A DNA stretch of 64,000 bases, taken from the NCBI RefSeq assembly GCF_050897975.1, contig NZ_JBPAXY010000002.1, positions 310,001 to 374,000 of the forward strand, in the 5' to 3' direction. The translations under genes and the position numbers were made by a program. Source of the DNA: Pseudooceanicola sp050897975. GTDB lineage: Bacteria; Pseudomonadota; Alphaproteobacteria; Rhodobacterales; Rhodobacteraceae. Positions within the stretch are counted from its first letter, which is position 1. The number at the start of each line of letters is the position of its first letter. Shown here piece by piece: positions 8,469-17,219 of this stretch. The notes beneath the pieces were generated by a model, which did not search any database, was not told the origin of the DNA, and was given only the letters and a program-made list of their open reading frames with translations.

Positions 8469-9668
8469 ATGTGGCTAAGTGATTTTCGCGTCGTCCTTCC
8501 CGAAACCGTGCTGCCGCAGGGCTCTGTCCGGCTAGAGGGCGCGCGCATCGCCGAGGTGACCGACCGCCCGGTGCCCGGGGCCGCGATCGACGGGCGCGGC
8601 CTGCTGCTGATGCCGGGCTTTATCGACATGCACGGCGACATGATCGAACGCGAGCTGGAACCGCGCCCGAATGTGCCCATGCCCCTGGAACTGGGCCTGC
8701 GCGACCTGGACCGGCGGCTGAAGGTGGCGGGCGTCACCACCGGCTATGCGGCGGTGTCCTTCAACCCACGCTCGGCCTATGGGCACCTGCGCTCGCACGA
8801 GAATTCCAAGCGCATCCTGCGCGGGCTGAAGGCGATGCGCGGCGCGCTGAAGGTCGATCACCGGGTCCATGCCCGGTTCGAGATCGGCTTCCCCGAGGCG
8901 CTGGACGTGGTGAACGAGCTGATCGCCGAGGGCACGGTGGATCTGGTCTCGCTGACCGATCACACCCCCGGCCAGGGCCAGTACCGCGACCTGGAGCGGC
9001 TGGCGGCGCAGCAAATGAAGACCAAAGGTCTGACCGAGGCCGAGGCCCAGGCCGCCATCGCCGAGAAGATCGAAGCGCGGCGGGCCTCGGCGGGGGATGT
9101 GGGCGCGACCCTGGCCGCGATCTCGGCCAGCTGCGCGGCGCAGGACATCGCCCTGGCCTCGCATGACGACGACACGATCGAGAAGGTGGCGCTGATGCAG
9201 TCGCTGGGCGCGCGGATCTCGGAATTTCCGGTGACGCTGGAGGCGGCCGAGGCGGCGCGGGCCCGTGGCCTGCTGACCGCCATGGGGGCGCCAAACGCGC
9301 TGCGCGGCGAAAGCTATTCCGGCAACCTGTCGGCACGGGCGGCCTATGCGGCGGGGCTGCTGGACATGCTGGCCGCCGATTACCACCCCTCGGCCATCCT
9401 GCCCGCCCTGCTGGCCCTGGCGCCGCTGCGCCCCGGCGGCCTGGCCGAGGCCACCCGCCTGGCCACCCGGACCCCGGCCCGCGCCCTGCACCTGACCGAC
9501 TGGGGCGAGATCGCCCCCGGCAAGCTGGCCGATCTGGTGATCGCCGACGACCAGGGCGTGGGCCATGTGCGCGCCACCCTGCGCGCGGGCCAGCCGATCT
9601 ACAGCGACGGCTCGCTGCCCCTGGGCCAGGCCGTTCCTACCCCCCTGCCGCAAGGAGAGATGCAATGA
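8469..9668 (+). CDS. PhnM-like amidohydrolase
   Basis: A 399-residue amidohydrolase-superfamily protein most like PhnM (alpha-D-ribose 1-methylphosphonate 5-triphosphate diphosphohydrolase) of the C-P lyase pathway. It shows the metal motif GFIDMHGDMIER (about residue 45), VSLTDHTPGQGQY (about 155), ASHDDDT (about 235), the DYHPS region (about 302) and the closing IAPGKLADLVI. AGGAG precedes the ATG. No phnG-L genes are in the window; instead it is co-transcribed with a TIM-barrel protein and two half permeases, with an ATGA overlap to the next gene. It may be a stand-alone PhnM paralogue acting on a different phosphoester. Family placement is firm, substrate is not. Confidence 0.82.
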   Translation: MWLSDFRVVLPETVLPQGSVRLEGARIAEVTDRPVPGAAIDGRGLLLMPGFIDMHGDMIERELEPRPNVPMPLELGLRDLDRRLKVAGVTTGYAAVSFNPRSAYGHLRSHENSKRILRGLKAMRGALKVDHRVHARFEIGFPEALDVVNELIAEGTVDLVSLTDHTPGQGQYRDLERLAAQQMKTKGLTEAEAQAAIAEKIEARRASAGDVGATLAAISASCAAQDIALASHDDDTIEKVALMQSLGARISEFPVTLEAAEAARARGLLTAMGAPNALRGESYSGNLSARAAYAAGLLDMLAADYHPSAILPALLALAPLRPGGLAEATRLATRTPARALHLTDWGEIAPGKLADLVIADDQGVGHVRATLRAGQPIYSDGSLPLGQAVPTPLPQGEMQ

Positions 9669-10483
9669 CCCTGCCCGTGATCGGCGCCGCCCTGATGGTG
9701 CCCGAACTTGCCACCTGGCGCGACTGGCTGTTCGAAAAGGACCGCGACCTGGAGATCCAGAGCTTCTGCGACCCCCGCCTGCTGGCCTCGGGCGACTGGC
9801 AACCTCTGGTGGACGAAACGCGCCGCCAGCTGGACGGCTTCGGCGGCCGCTATGGCATTCACGGGCCCTTCTGGGGCCTGAACTTCGCCTCGCCCGACCC
9901 CGAGATCCGCGCCATCGTCACCCGCCGCATGGCCCAGGGGCTGGAGATCTGCGAGGCCATCGGCGGCAGCCATATGGTCATCCACTCGCCCTTCACCACC
10001 TGGGATCACCACAACCTTTCCACCTACCCCGGCGGGCTGGATATGGTGACGGGCTGGGTGCACGAATGCCTCGACGCCGCCGTGACCCAGGCCGAAGACG
10101 CCGGGATCACCCTGGTGATGGAGAATATCGAGGATATCGACCCCGAGGCCCGCAAGACCCTGGCGGCCAGCTTCGGCTCGGAGGCGCTGAAACTGTCGGT
10201 GGATACCGGCCACGCCCATTACGCCGCCACCTCGACCGGGGCGCAGCCGGTGGATTACTTCATCCGCTCTGCCGGGGCGATGCTGGGCCATGTGCATCTG
10301 CAAGACGCCTGCGGCTATGCCGACCGCCATTGGTCCATCGGCGAGGGCACGATCCGCTGGCACGAGGTGTTCCGCGCCATTGCCGCCACCGGGGCCGCGC
10401 CGCGCCTGATCCTGGAGTTGCGCAACCGCGACGACATCCCCGCCTCGATGGCCTGGCTGGAATCCCACGGGCTGGGGCAGTAA
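9665..10483 (+). CDS. Xylose-isomerase-like TIM-barrel protein (sugar phosphate isomerase/epimerase family)
   Basis: A 272-residue protein of the AP endonuclease 2/xylose isomerase-like TIM-barrel family. Probable metal ligands sit in VMENIEDID (about residue 155), SVDTGHAHYA (about 180), GHVHLQDACG (about 210) and LILELRN (about 245). Members isomerise or epimerise sugars or cleave phosphoesters. It starts inside the stop of the PhnM-like gene (ATGA), so the two proteins are translationally coupled and probably act in one pathway. The exact reaction is unknown. Confidence 0.8.
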   Translation: MTLPVIGAALMVPELATWRDWLFEKDRDLEIQSFCDPRLLASGDWQPLVDETRRQLDGFGGRYGIHGPFWGLNFASPDPEIRAIVTRRMAQGLEICEAIGGSHMVIHSPFTTWDHHNLSTYPGGLDMVTGWVHECLDAAVTQAEDAGITLVMENIEDIDPEARKTLAASFGSEALKLSVDTGHAHYAATSTGAQPVDYFIRSAGAMLGHVHLQDACGYADRHWSIGEGTIRWHEVFRAIAATGAAPRLILELRNRDDIPASMAWLESHGLGQ

Positions 10484-10492
10484 GCAAAGGGC

Positions 10493-11074
10493 ATGTCTGC
10501 CCCCGACACCCCCACCTCCGCCCCGCCGCTGAAAAGGCGCAAGAAGGTCGACGCCGGCCTGATCGTTCTGGCGCTGATCTGCGCGGCCAGCGGCGCGGCG
10601 GTCTGGGCCCTGCACGGGCCCGCCGTCTTTACCGAGGCGCTGCTGGCCGAGCTGGGCTTTGCCGCGCTGCTGCTGCCCAAGGTGGTGGGGGGGATCCTGC
10701 TGGCCGTGGCCCTGGGCTATGTGCTGCCGCGCGACCGGATCCTGTCGCTGGCCGGCCCCGACAGCGGTGTGCTGGGCCTGGCCGTGGCCACCGCCGCCGG
10801 GGCGCTGTTCCCGGGCGGGCCCGCGGTGACCTTTGCCCTGACGGCGGGGCTGATGACCTCGGGCGCCGACATGGCGGCGGGGGTGGCCATGGTGTCGGGC
10901 TGGGTGCTTTTGTCGGCCAACCGCACCCTGATCTGGGAGCTGTCCTTCCTGCCCGCCCATTTCGTCGGGCTGCGGGTGCTGATGACCCTGCCGGTGCCGA
11001 TCCTGCTGGGGCTGGCGGTGCGCCATGTGGCGCGGCGGCGGCGCGACGCACAGACGCGGGAGGCGGCGGAATGA
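10493..11074 (+). CDS. Half-size permease, first of a pair (ArsP/COG0701-like)
   Basis: A 193-residue membrane protein with about five hydrophobic segments, a basic N-terminal tail (KRRKK) and the motif LFPGGPAVTFAL near residue 105. This PGGP motif recurs in the next gene as LTPGGPFVAFAI. Two-repeat permeases of the ArsP/DUF318 family contain two such half domains in one chain of ~300-350 residues, so this looks like the first half as a separate polypeptide. Its stop overlaps the next start (ATGA), which would support 1:1 assembly. The transported compound is unknown; neighbours suggest a phosphorylated or phosphonate-derived compound. Confidence 0.65.
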   Translation: MSAPDTPTSAPPLKRRKKVDAGLIVLALICAASGAAVWALHGPAVFTEALLAELGFAALLLPKVVGGILLAVALGYVLPRDRILSLAGPDSGVLGLAVATAAGALFPGGPAVTFALTAGLMTSGADMAAGVAMVSGWVLLSANRTLIWELSFLPAHFVGLRVLMTLPVPILLGLAVRHVARRRRDAQTREAAE

Positions 11075-11562
11075 ATATCCTGATCGGCAGCGTGATCATC
11101 TGGGCCGCCGCCCTCTGGGCCCTGGCGCGGGTGCGGCGCGACCATGCCTCCGAGCTGCGCAGCCTCTGGACGGTCAGCCTCGACACCTTCCTTTTCATGC
11201 TGCCGCGTCTGGTGCTGGGGATGATCTCGGCCGGGTTCCTGGCCCTGCTGCTGCCCGAGGCCTTCGTGCAGCGCTTCCTGGGCGACAGCGCCGGGATCAC
11301 CGGGCTGCTGATCGCCTCGGTCTTCGGGGCGCTGACCCCGGGCGGGCCCTTCGTGGCCTTCGCCATCGGTGCCTCGGCGCTGAAGGCGGGCGCCACCTTC
11401 GGCGCCCTGACCGCCTATGTGACGGCCTGGTGCATCTACTCGATCCTCAGGATCATGAGCTACGAGGTGCCGATGTTGGGGGGACGTTTCGCCCGGGTGC
11501 GGCTGCTCTATTCGCTGCCGGTGCCCCTAGGCCTGGGGCTGCTGGCGCAGCTGGTCATGTAG
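11071..11562 (+). CDS. Half-size permease, second of a pair (ArsP/COG0701-like)
   Basis: A 163-residue membrane protein with about four to five hydrophobic segments. Around residue 90 it carries LTPGGPFVAFAI, the counterpart of LFPGGPAVTFAL in the upstream gene, so the two read as homologous halves of a pseudo-symmetric transporter. It overlaps the first half by four bases and is the last gene of the operon. The convergent metF ends 38 bases downstream. Confidence 0.65.
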   Translation: MNILIGSVIIWAAALWALARVRRDHASELRSLWTVSLDTFLFMLPRLVLGMISAGFLALLLPEAFVQRFLGDSAGITGLLIASVFGALTPGGPFVAFAIGASALKAGATFGALTAYVTAWCIYSILRIMSYEVPMLGGRFARVRLLYSLPVPLGLGLLAQLVM

Positions 11563-11600
11563 CAGGCGGGCCGCCCCCGGGACGGCCCGCGCAAGGAGGC

Positions 11601-12515
11601 TTAGCTGGCGGCCTTCACCGGCTCGGCGCCATGCTGCATCGCCCAGTTGGCGGTGGCCTTGATCCCGCCCAGCGGGAAGAAGTGCAGCTGTGCAGGCGTG
11701 TGTTCGACCGTGGCCTGGGCCTCGGCGAAGTCGGTCAGAACCTCGGTCGGCTCGTAGGGCAGCATCAGCTTGGTCACATCCATGGCGCGCTTTTGCAGCA
11801 CCTTCAGCGAGGGGCCGACACCGCAGGCGATGGCGAACTTGATCAGCGTTTGCAGCTTCGCGGGGCCCGCGATGCCCACATGCACCGGCAGATCGACCCC
11901 TTCGGCGCGCAGGCGCGCGATCCAGTCCAGCACCGGCTGGGCCTCGAAGGCAAACTGGGTGGCGATGGCCATTTCGGCATCGGTGCGTTCCGAGAAGGCC
12001 TGCTTCCACTGCATCGCCTCATCCACCAGGCGGGTAGACCCGTCGGGGTCGATATCCTTGTTGCCCTCGGGGTGGCCGCCCACATGCAGCCGCTTGAACC
12101 CGTGCTGATCGAACAGACCGGTTTCCATCAGCTGCATGGAAGAGTGGAAATCGCCATGGGGCTTTGCCACGCCGCCCGCGAGCAGCAGGGCCTGATCCAC
12201 ACCGGCCTCGCCCTGATAGCGCTTGATCCAGTCTTCCAGCGTCGCCTTGTCCTGGATGATGCGCGCGGGGAAGTGCGGCATCACCGGGAAGCCCTCGTCC
12301 GCGATGCGTTTCGCGGTGGCCACCATGTCCTCGATGGGCGTGCCTTCGATATGGGCGATGTATACGCGGGTGCCTGCGGGCAGAAGGGTGCGGAAATCCT
12401 CGATCTTGGCGGCCGTGCGCGGCATCACCTCGATGGAATAGCCCTGCACAAGCTGGTGCAGCCCGGCCCCGGTGGCAGAGCCCCCTTTGTCGCGTCGTCC
12501 GATGAACGAGATCAT
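11601..12515 (-). CDS. metF: Methylenetetrahydrofolate reductase-family protein
   Basis: A 304-residue MTHFR-type TIM barrel: YSIEVMPRTAAK near residue 20, VMPHFPARI near 75, FAFEAQPVLDWI near 185, LPVHVGIAGPAKLQTLIKFA near 205. The enzyme interconverts 5-methyl-THF and 5,10-methylene-THF using a flavin. Next to a THF-dependent O-demethylase it would run in the oxidative direction, removing methyl-THF made from methoxy groups, as metF does beside ligM in Sphingobium sp. SYK-6. The ATG at 12515 is used because AGGAG precedes it and the longer frame crosses the operator. A TGTATACA operator lies 33 bases upstream. Confidence 0.88.
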   Translation of the reverse strand: MISFIGRRDKGGSATGAGLHQLVQGYSIEVMPRTAAKIEDFRTLLPAGTRVYIAHIEGTPIEDMVATAKRIADEGFPVMPHFPARIIQDKATLEDWIKRYQGEAGVDQALLLAGGVAKPHGDFHSSMQLMETGLFDQHGFKRLHVGGHPEGNKDIDPDGSTRLVDEAMQWKQAFSERTDAEMAIATQFAFEAQPVLDWIARLRAEGVDLPVHVGIAGPAKLQTLIKFAIACGVGPSLKVLQKRAMDVTKLMLPYEPTEVLTDFAEAQATVEHTPAQLHFFPLGGIKATANWAMQHGAEPVKAAS

Positions 12516-12548
12516 TTCTTGCAGTCTCCTCCGTAATCCCTGACCGAA

Positions 12549-12556
12549 TGTATACA
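12549..12556. promoter_or_regulatory. TGTATACA operator upstream of metF (predicted GntR site)
   Basis: A perfect palindrome within the 10-mer ATGTATACAT, 33 bases before the metF start codon. It is one of six exact copies in the window, all intergenic and all next to one-carbon/aromatic genes. A one-mismatch copy, TGTATTCA, lies at 12634-12641. Confidence 0.7.
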
Positions 12557-12682
12557 TGACGTGACGATTCCCACAAGAGCTACGGGCACAAACGCAAGTT
12601 TTCGGCGGATGCCCGAGCATACCCGCCGAAGAATGTATTCACACGCAGAGGGCAGGCCGCGGGGGCCAGGCCCCCGCCACCG

Positions 12683-13987
12683 TTACTGCATCATGGTATT
12701 GGGCAGGATCAGCACGATCTGCGGGAAGGCCACCAGCAGGATCAGCGTCGCCAGCATGGCGAACCAGAAGGGCGTGACCCCGGCGAAGATCCGCGCCAGC
12801 GGCACGTCGCGCGCCACCGATTTGACGATGAAGACGTTCACCCCCACGGGCGGCGAGATCAGCCCCATTTCCAGCGTCAGCACCACCAGCACGCCGAACC
12901 AGATCGGATCCAGGCCCAGTTGCATGATCACCGGGAAATAGATCGGCATGGTCAGCACCAACATGGCAAAGCCTTCCAGGAAGCAGCCCAGGATCAGGTA
13001 GCTCAGCAGGATCAGCGCCAGGATGGCAATCGGCCCCACCTCGAGCCCGGCCAGGAAGTCACCGACCAGCGCCGGGATATGGGTCAGGGCCAGGAAGGGG
13101 TTGATCATATGGGCGGCAATCAGGATCAGCATCACCGTGGCTGTGGTCACCACGCTGTCCTTCGCGGCCTCCCAGAAGCGGCGGAAGGTCAGGCGCCCCT
13201 GAAGGGTGGCGATGATGATCACAAGGCCCGCGCCCACGGCCGAGGCCTCGGTCGGCGAGAAGAACCCGGTGTAGATCCCGCCGATGGTCAGGATCACCAC
13301 CAGCAGCACCGGCAGCGCGCCGATCATCTTCTGGGCCTTTTCACCCAGGGTGGTTTTCGGCCCCTTGGGGCCGAAGTGCGGCCAGATCCAGCACATGATG
13401 GTGATCGCGGCGATGAACATCGCCAGCATCAGAAGGCCCGGCAGGACCCCCGCCAGGAACAGGCGGCCGATACTTTGCTGGGTCAGGATCGCGTAGATCA
13501 CGAAGCCGGTCGAGGGCGGGATCAGGATCCCCAGGGTGCCGCCTGCGGCCACCACGCCGGTGGACAGGCGGTTGTCGTAGTTGAAGCGGTCCATCTGCGA
13601 CATGGACACCTTGCCCATGGTCAGCGCCGAGGCCACCGACGAGCCCGACAGCGCCGCAAAGCCCGCGCAGCCCAGCACCGTGGCCGAGGCCAGGCCGCCG
13701 CGCAGACGGCCGATGATCGCATAGGCGGCGTCATAAAGGCTCGCGCTCATCCCCGTGACAGAGGCGACGTTGCCCATCAGGATGAACAGCGGCACCACCA
13801 CCAGTTCGGCGGACGAGGCGAGGGTAAAGCTCTCAGAGGCCATCAGCGACATGGCCGAGTTCAGGTCGCGCAGCACCCAGATGCCGACGAAGCCCACGGC
13901 GAACATCGACAGGGCCACGGGCACCCGCAGGATAAGAAGCGCCAGCAGGATCAACATGCCGACGAGGCCGATCATTTCCCCGCTCAT
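12683..13987 (-). CDS. dctM: TRAP transporter large permease (DctM family)
   Basis: A 434-residue integral membrane protein with about twelve hydrophobic segments, the channel subunit of a Na+- or H+-driven TRAP importer. Typical features are GCAGFAALSGSSVASALTMG (about residue 105) and ILIPPSTGFVIYAILTQQSIG (about 150). Its first bases overlap the dctQ stop (ATGA). With DctQ and DctP it forms a complete TRAP system in the O-demethylase cluster, so the likely cargo is an aromatic acid such as vanillate, syringate or a relative; that is inference. A GC-rich hairpin (12660-12676) follows the stop. Confidence 0.93.
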   Translation of the reverse strand: MSGEMIGLVGMLILLALLILRVPVALSMFAVGFVGIWVLRDLNSAMSLMASESFTLASSAELVVVPLFILMGNVASVTGMSASLYDAAYAIIGRLRGGLASATVLGCAGFAALSGSSVASALTMGKVSMSQMDRFNYDNRLSTGVVAAGGTLGILIPPSTGFVIYAILTQQSIGRLFLAGVLPGLLMLAMFIAAITIMCWIWPHFGPKGPKTTLGEKAQKMIGALPVLLVVILTIGGIYTGFFSPTEASAVGAGLVIIIATLQGRLTFRRFWEAAKDSVVTTATVMLILIAAHMINPFLALTHIPALVGDFLAGLEVGPIAILALILLSYLILGCFLEGFAMLVLTMPIYFPVIMQLGLDPIWFGVLVVLTLEMGLISPPVGVNVFIVKSVARDVPLARIFAGVTPFWFAMLATLILLVAFPQIVLILPNTMMQ

Positions 13988-14496
13988 TCACGGATCTCCT
14001 TCTCGGCCCGGGCGGCCCAGCCACCCAGCGTCAGTTCCACCGCGCGCAGGATCATGCCCAGGGCGGTGACAAGGGCCAGTGCCGACAGGCCCCACTGGAA
14101 ATACCATTTCGGCAGGCGGACAATGTTCGTGGCCAGCTTCAGCATCTGCGACAGTTTCGAGCTGTCATAGACGGTATAGGCGATGCCGACGAAGATCACC
14201 GCGCCCAGGATGGCGGCCAGGATGTCCAGCACATGGTTGAAACGCGGCGAGAAGCTGCGTTCGAAGATGTCGACGGAGACGTGCCCGCCCAGCTTGTCGC
14301 ACAGGGCCATGCCACCGAAGACGATGATCACCATCCCCATCTGGGTGTAATCCTGCGCCCCGGTCAGCGGCGACCCGGCGGTGCGCCCGATCACGTCGAC
14401 AAGCACCACCAGGGTCACGAAGATCAGACCCAGGGTGCCAATGAATGCGGACAGGCCGATAAGCCCGTCCGCGATCTTTCTGAGGGTTCCCAGCAT
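13984..14496 (-). CDS. dctQ: TRAP transporter small permease (DctQ family)
   Basis: A 170-residue membrane protein with four hydrophobic segments, the small subunit that bridges DctP and DctM. The typical VDVIGRTAGSPLTGAQDYTQ region follows the first helix pair (about residue 35). It starts 9 bases after dctP ends and overlaps dctM by 4 bases. Confidence 0.92.
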   Translation of the reverse strand: MLGTLRKIADGLIGLSAFIGTLGLIFVTLVVLVDVIGRTAGSPLTGAQDYTQMGMVIIVFGGMALCDKLGGHVSVDIFERSFSPRFNHVLDILAAILGAVIFVGIAYTVYDSSKLSQMLKLATNIVRLPKWYFQWGLSALALVTALGMILRAVELTLGGWAARAEKEIRE

Positions 14497-14505
14497 TGCG
14501 GGTCC

Positions 14506-15489
14506 TTACTCGTATGCGGCCTGCATGGCCTCCAGCGCGGCCTGGCCACCGATCTCGTCGACCGTCGCCTGGGTCACCGGCGAGGTCAGCGCGCCAAAGG
14601 CGGCGGCTTCGTCGTCGGACAGGGTGATGACGGTTTTCGAGCTGTCGGCCTCAAGACCGGCGATGGTCTCGGCGGCGACGCGGTTCCAGGCATCCTCGGC
14701 CGATTTCGACAGCTCGGGACCGGCGGCGGCGTCGATCGCGGCCTTCATCTCGTCCGACAGACCGTCATAGCGGCCCTGGTTCATGACGACATAGAAGGTC
14801 AGGCGGCCCAGGGGTGCGCCGACGGTGTAGCTGTTGGCCACTTCCGACAGTTTGAAGTCGGTCACGGCCGAGGCGCCGGTGACCACACCGTCGATCAGGC
14901 CGGTTTGCAGGGCGTTGTAGATCTCGCCTGCGGGCATCTGCACCGGGGTCGCGCCCAGGGCTTCGATCATCGCGGCAGAGGTCGAGCCGGCCACGCGCAT
15001 CTTCAGGCCTTCCAGGTCGGCCGGGGTGCGGATGTCCTTGTCCTTCATGATGAAGATGTTCGGCTCAGAGGTCCAGACGGCCAGCGGCTTGGTCGCCGGG
15101 AATTCCTGGCTGATCTCGTCCATCGCGGCCCAGATGCCCGGGTAACCCGGCTCACCATCAGGAATAACGCCGGGCATTTCGGCGATCATGGTCTTCAGGA
15201 ACTGCGACGAGGTATAGCCCGGCAGGCCCCAGACGATATCGGCCACGCCCTGCACGACGCGGACGTATTGCTCCAGCGGGCCCTTGCCCAGCTCACCGCC
15301 CGGATAGGCGCGCACGGTCAGCTCGCCACCGGTGGCGGCCGACAGGCTGTCGTTCAGCGGCTCGATGACCGACCCGGTCAGGGTGTGGGTGGGGGCGGCG
15401 AAGTGGGCGAAGGACAGTTCTTCGGCCTGCGCTGCGGCGCCAAAGGCCAGCGCGCCCGCAAGGGCCAGGCCGGTTGCAAGTTTGTTCAT
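14506..15489 (-). CDS. dctP: TRAP transporter periplasmic binding protein (DctP family)
   Basis: A 327-residue periplasmic solute receptor. It starts with a Sec signal peptide (MNKLATGLALAGALAFGAAA, cleavage near AQA) followed by EELSFAHFAAPTHTLTG, the usual DctP first strand. Also typical are LKMRVAGSTSAAMIEALGA (about residue 160) and the GLIDGVVTG helix (about 205). The ATG at 15489 has GGAGG seven bases upstream. A one-mismatch operator, TGCATACA (15550-15557), lies 60 bases upstream. Its position just after ligM suggests it binds a methoxylated aromatic acid. Confidence 0.92.
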   Translation of the reverse strand: MNKLATGLALAGALAFGAAAQAEELSFAHFAAPTHTLTGSVIEPLNDSLSAATGGELTVRAYPGGELGKGPLEQYVRVVQGVADIVWGLPGYTSSQFLKTMIAEMPGVIPDGEPGYPGIWAAMDEISQEFPATKPLAVWTSEPNIFIMKDKDIRTPADLEGLKMRVAGSTSAAMIEALGATPVQMPAGEIYNALQTGLIDGVVTGASAVTDFKLSEVANSYTVGAPLGRLTFYVVMNQGRYDGLSDEMKAAIDAAAGPELSKSAEDAWNRVAAETIAGLEADSSKTVITLSDDEAAAFGALTSPVTQATVDEIGGQAALEAMQAAYE

Positions 15490-15549
15490 GATATTCCTCC
15501 CGTATGATGGATCCCGGCGCGGGCTCCTCCACGCGCCGTCTTCCCGTGA

Positions 15550-15557
15550 TGCATACA
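15550..15557. promoter_or_regulatory. Degenerate TGTATACA-like site upstream of the TRAP operon
   Basis: TGCATACA differs from the six exact operators at one position. It lies 60 bases before dctP, farther than the ~30 bases seen at metF, ligM and gntR. It is a plausible weak site, not a firm one. Confidence 0.35.
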
Positions 15558-15668
15558 CAGAATACGCGACATTTCCGAGACTTCACCCGGATTCCGCGGC
15601 GTTGGCATCAAAAATCTCGTGACCCCCGGGGCAGAAAACAACCCCGGGGATACACAAGGAGGGCTGTA

Positions 15669-17075
15669 TCAGCCTTTGGTGCGCCAGCTGTCGGCGTAGT
15701 TCTCACGCGCTTCCTTGGCGTAAGGCGTGTCCGAGACGCGCACGCGGATGTCCGCCTGGCGGTGCTTCTCGGTCGAGGTCTTCTGGGTGTCGTCCGGCTC
15801 GCCCCATTTCAGGGTCAGCACGTCGCCGACCTGCACGTCCTGGGACACGACGCCCAGCGACAGGCAGCGGCGCTCGTTGAACGAGTAGCCGTTGAACATC
15901 GACATGCCGACCATCTTGTCGCCCTGCATCACCATGTCGGTGGAGGAGGAGGCGTAGTTGGGCTGCGGGAAGTCGATCCACTTGCAGGGGGTGCCTTCCT
16001 CGAAGTTCGAGGCGATGACCTTCAGCACGTCCTCGGGGTTCCACTCGAAGGTGACCTTCTTGCGGTTGCTGGGCGCGTCCTTCAGCTTGGTCAGGGCGTC
16101 CTTGCCGATGAAGTCGTCCTTCTTCCAGCCGATGTAGAAGCCGTAACCCAGCTCGAACGGGTTGGTGTAATAGTCTTCGATGTTGTCGGTGACGTAGGAG
16201 CCACCCACCGAACCCACGGCTTCATAGGCGTCGGCGCCCAGCCAGTCGCGGTATTCGGCCATCATGCCGTCGCCGGTGTAGATGCCGGGCAGCGGCGAGG
16301 GGATCCAGCCGGATTCCACGGTGTTGGTGGAATAGGCGCGCGAACCCACGCGGCGCAGGTCGACGCCCACTTTCTTGGCGGCTTCCAGGATGGTGGACAG
16401 GACGTAGTCGCGGTCCTTGTAGGGGCCCCAGATTTCCAGACCCGGCGCGCCGGCCATGCCGTGACGCAGCGCCTGCACCCTCTTCGAGCCGATGTTGATC
16501 CAGTCGACGCAGAAGAACTTGATGTCCGGAACCGGACCGCCGTTGATCTCGTCGAAGATCTTGTTGGCGTCGGGGCCCTGGATCTGGAAGCGGTAGTGGG
16601 TGCGCAGCACGCGCTCGCCATCGGGGCGCGAATCAGAGCGGGGGTCGTGGAACAGACGGACGTTCCATTTGCCGATGGCGGCCTGGAACTTGGTCCAGTT
16701 GGCGGTCGGCTGACGGCCCACCAGGACGAATTTGTCTTCACGCTCGCGGAAGATGATCATGTCGCCGATGACGTGACCCGCGGGGGTGACGGGGACGAAG
16801 TGCTTCGCCTTGTTCAGGTCGAAGTTCTTGAAACCGTTGATGCCGACATAGGCCAGGAAGGCTTCGGCGTCGGGGCCTTCGACGATCAGCTCGTCCATGT
16901 GGTGCGTCTGGTCGAACAGGACGGCGGTGTCGCGCCAGGCCTGCTGTTCGCTGCGCCAGTTCGAGTATTCGGGCGCGACCACCGGGTACACATAGATACC
17001 GCTTTGCGAGTTGCGCAGCAGGTCGACGGGGTTACCTGCGGCTGCGATGACCGAGGAAAGACTTTGGATTGCCAT
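15669..17075 (-). CDS. ligM: Tetrahydrofolate-dependent aromatic O-demethylase, LigM-like (GcvT family)
   Basis: A 468-residue aminomethyltransferase-fold protein. LigM enzymes move the methyl group of vanillate or 3-O-methylgallate to THF, giving protocatechuate or gallate plus 5-methyl-THF in the cytoplasm. Support: length close to LigM and longer than glycine-cleavage T protein or DmdA (~365), GcvT-fold stretches (VLFDQTHHMDELIVEGPDAE near 55; RFQIQGPDANKIFDEI near 165; GYGFYIGWKKDDFIGKDAL near 325; CLSLGVVSQDVQVGD near 415) and the neighbours metF, TRAP genes, gntR and ligAB. The start at 17075 has GGAGG upstream; longer frames cross the operator at 17104. Substrate choice (vanillate, syringate, 3-O-methylgallate) is unresolved, and a demethylase for another methylated compound is possible. 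Confidence 0.75.
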   Translation of the reverse strand: MAIQSLSSVIAAAGNPVDLLRNSQSGIYVYPVVAPEYSNWRSEQQAWRDTAVLFDQTHHMDELIVEGPDAEAFLAYVGINGFKNFDLNKAKHFVPVTPAGHVIGDMIIFREREDKFVLVGRQPTANWTKFQAAIGKWNVRLFHDPRSDSRPDGERVLRTHYRFQIQGPDANKIFDEINGGPVPDIKFFCVDWINIGSKRVQALRHGMAGAPGLEIWGPYKDRDYVLSTILEAAKKVGVDLRRVGSRAYSTNTVESGWIPSPLPGIYTGDGMMAEYRDWLGADAYEAVGSVGGSYVTDNIEDYYTNPFELGYGFYIGWKKDDFIGKDALTKLKDAPSNRKKVTFEWNPEDVLKVIASNFEEGTPCKWIDFPQPNYASSSTDMVMQGDKMVGMSMFNGYSFNERRCLSLGVVSQDVQVGDVLTLKWGEPDDTQKTSTEKHRQADIRVRVSDTPYAKEARENYADSWRTKG

Positions 17076-17103
17076 GTGGAGGCTCCTCCCATTCACATGA
17101 TGA

Positions 17104-17111
17104 TGTATACA
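17104..17111. promoter_or_regulatory. TGTATACA operator upstream of ligM (predicted GntR site)
   Basis: A perfect palindrome within ATGTATACAT, 28 bases before the ligM start codon, close enough to the expected promoter for simple repression. Confidence 0.7.
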
Positions 17112-17219
17112 TGGGATCGCGACTCGCGCGGCAAAAAGCAAGAGAAAATTGCGCGATCCCGGGCGAAAAAATGCGCAGGAAAGCAGGTTTTTGCCTGTTT
17201 TTACTAAGGTGCGGCGCCG

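Noticed and set aside
12359..12366. TGTATACG inside metF and TGTATTCA inside gntR (17291-17298)
   Set aside because: Both differ by one base from the operator and lie in coding sequence, so I do not count them in the regulon.
12660..12676. GC-rich hairpin after dctM as an intrinsic terminator
   Set aside because: There is no T tract on the minus strand after the stem. It may slow polymerase but is not called.
15669..17075. Reading the GcvT-fold protein as DMSP demethylase (DmdA) or glycine-cleavage T protein
   Set aside because: It is ~100 residues longer than either, and metF, gntR and ligAB surround it, which fits a LigM-type aromatic O-demethylase better. No dmdB/C/D or gcvH/P genes are near.
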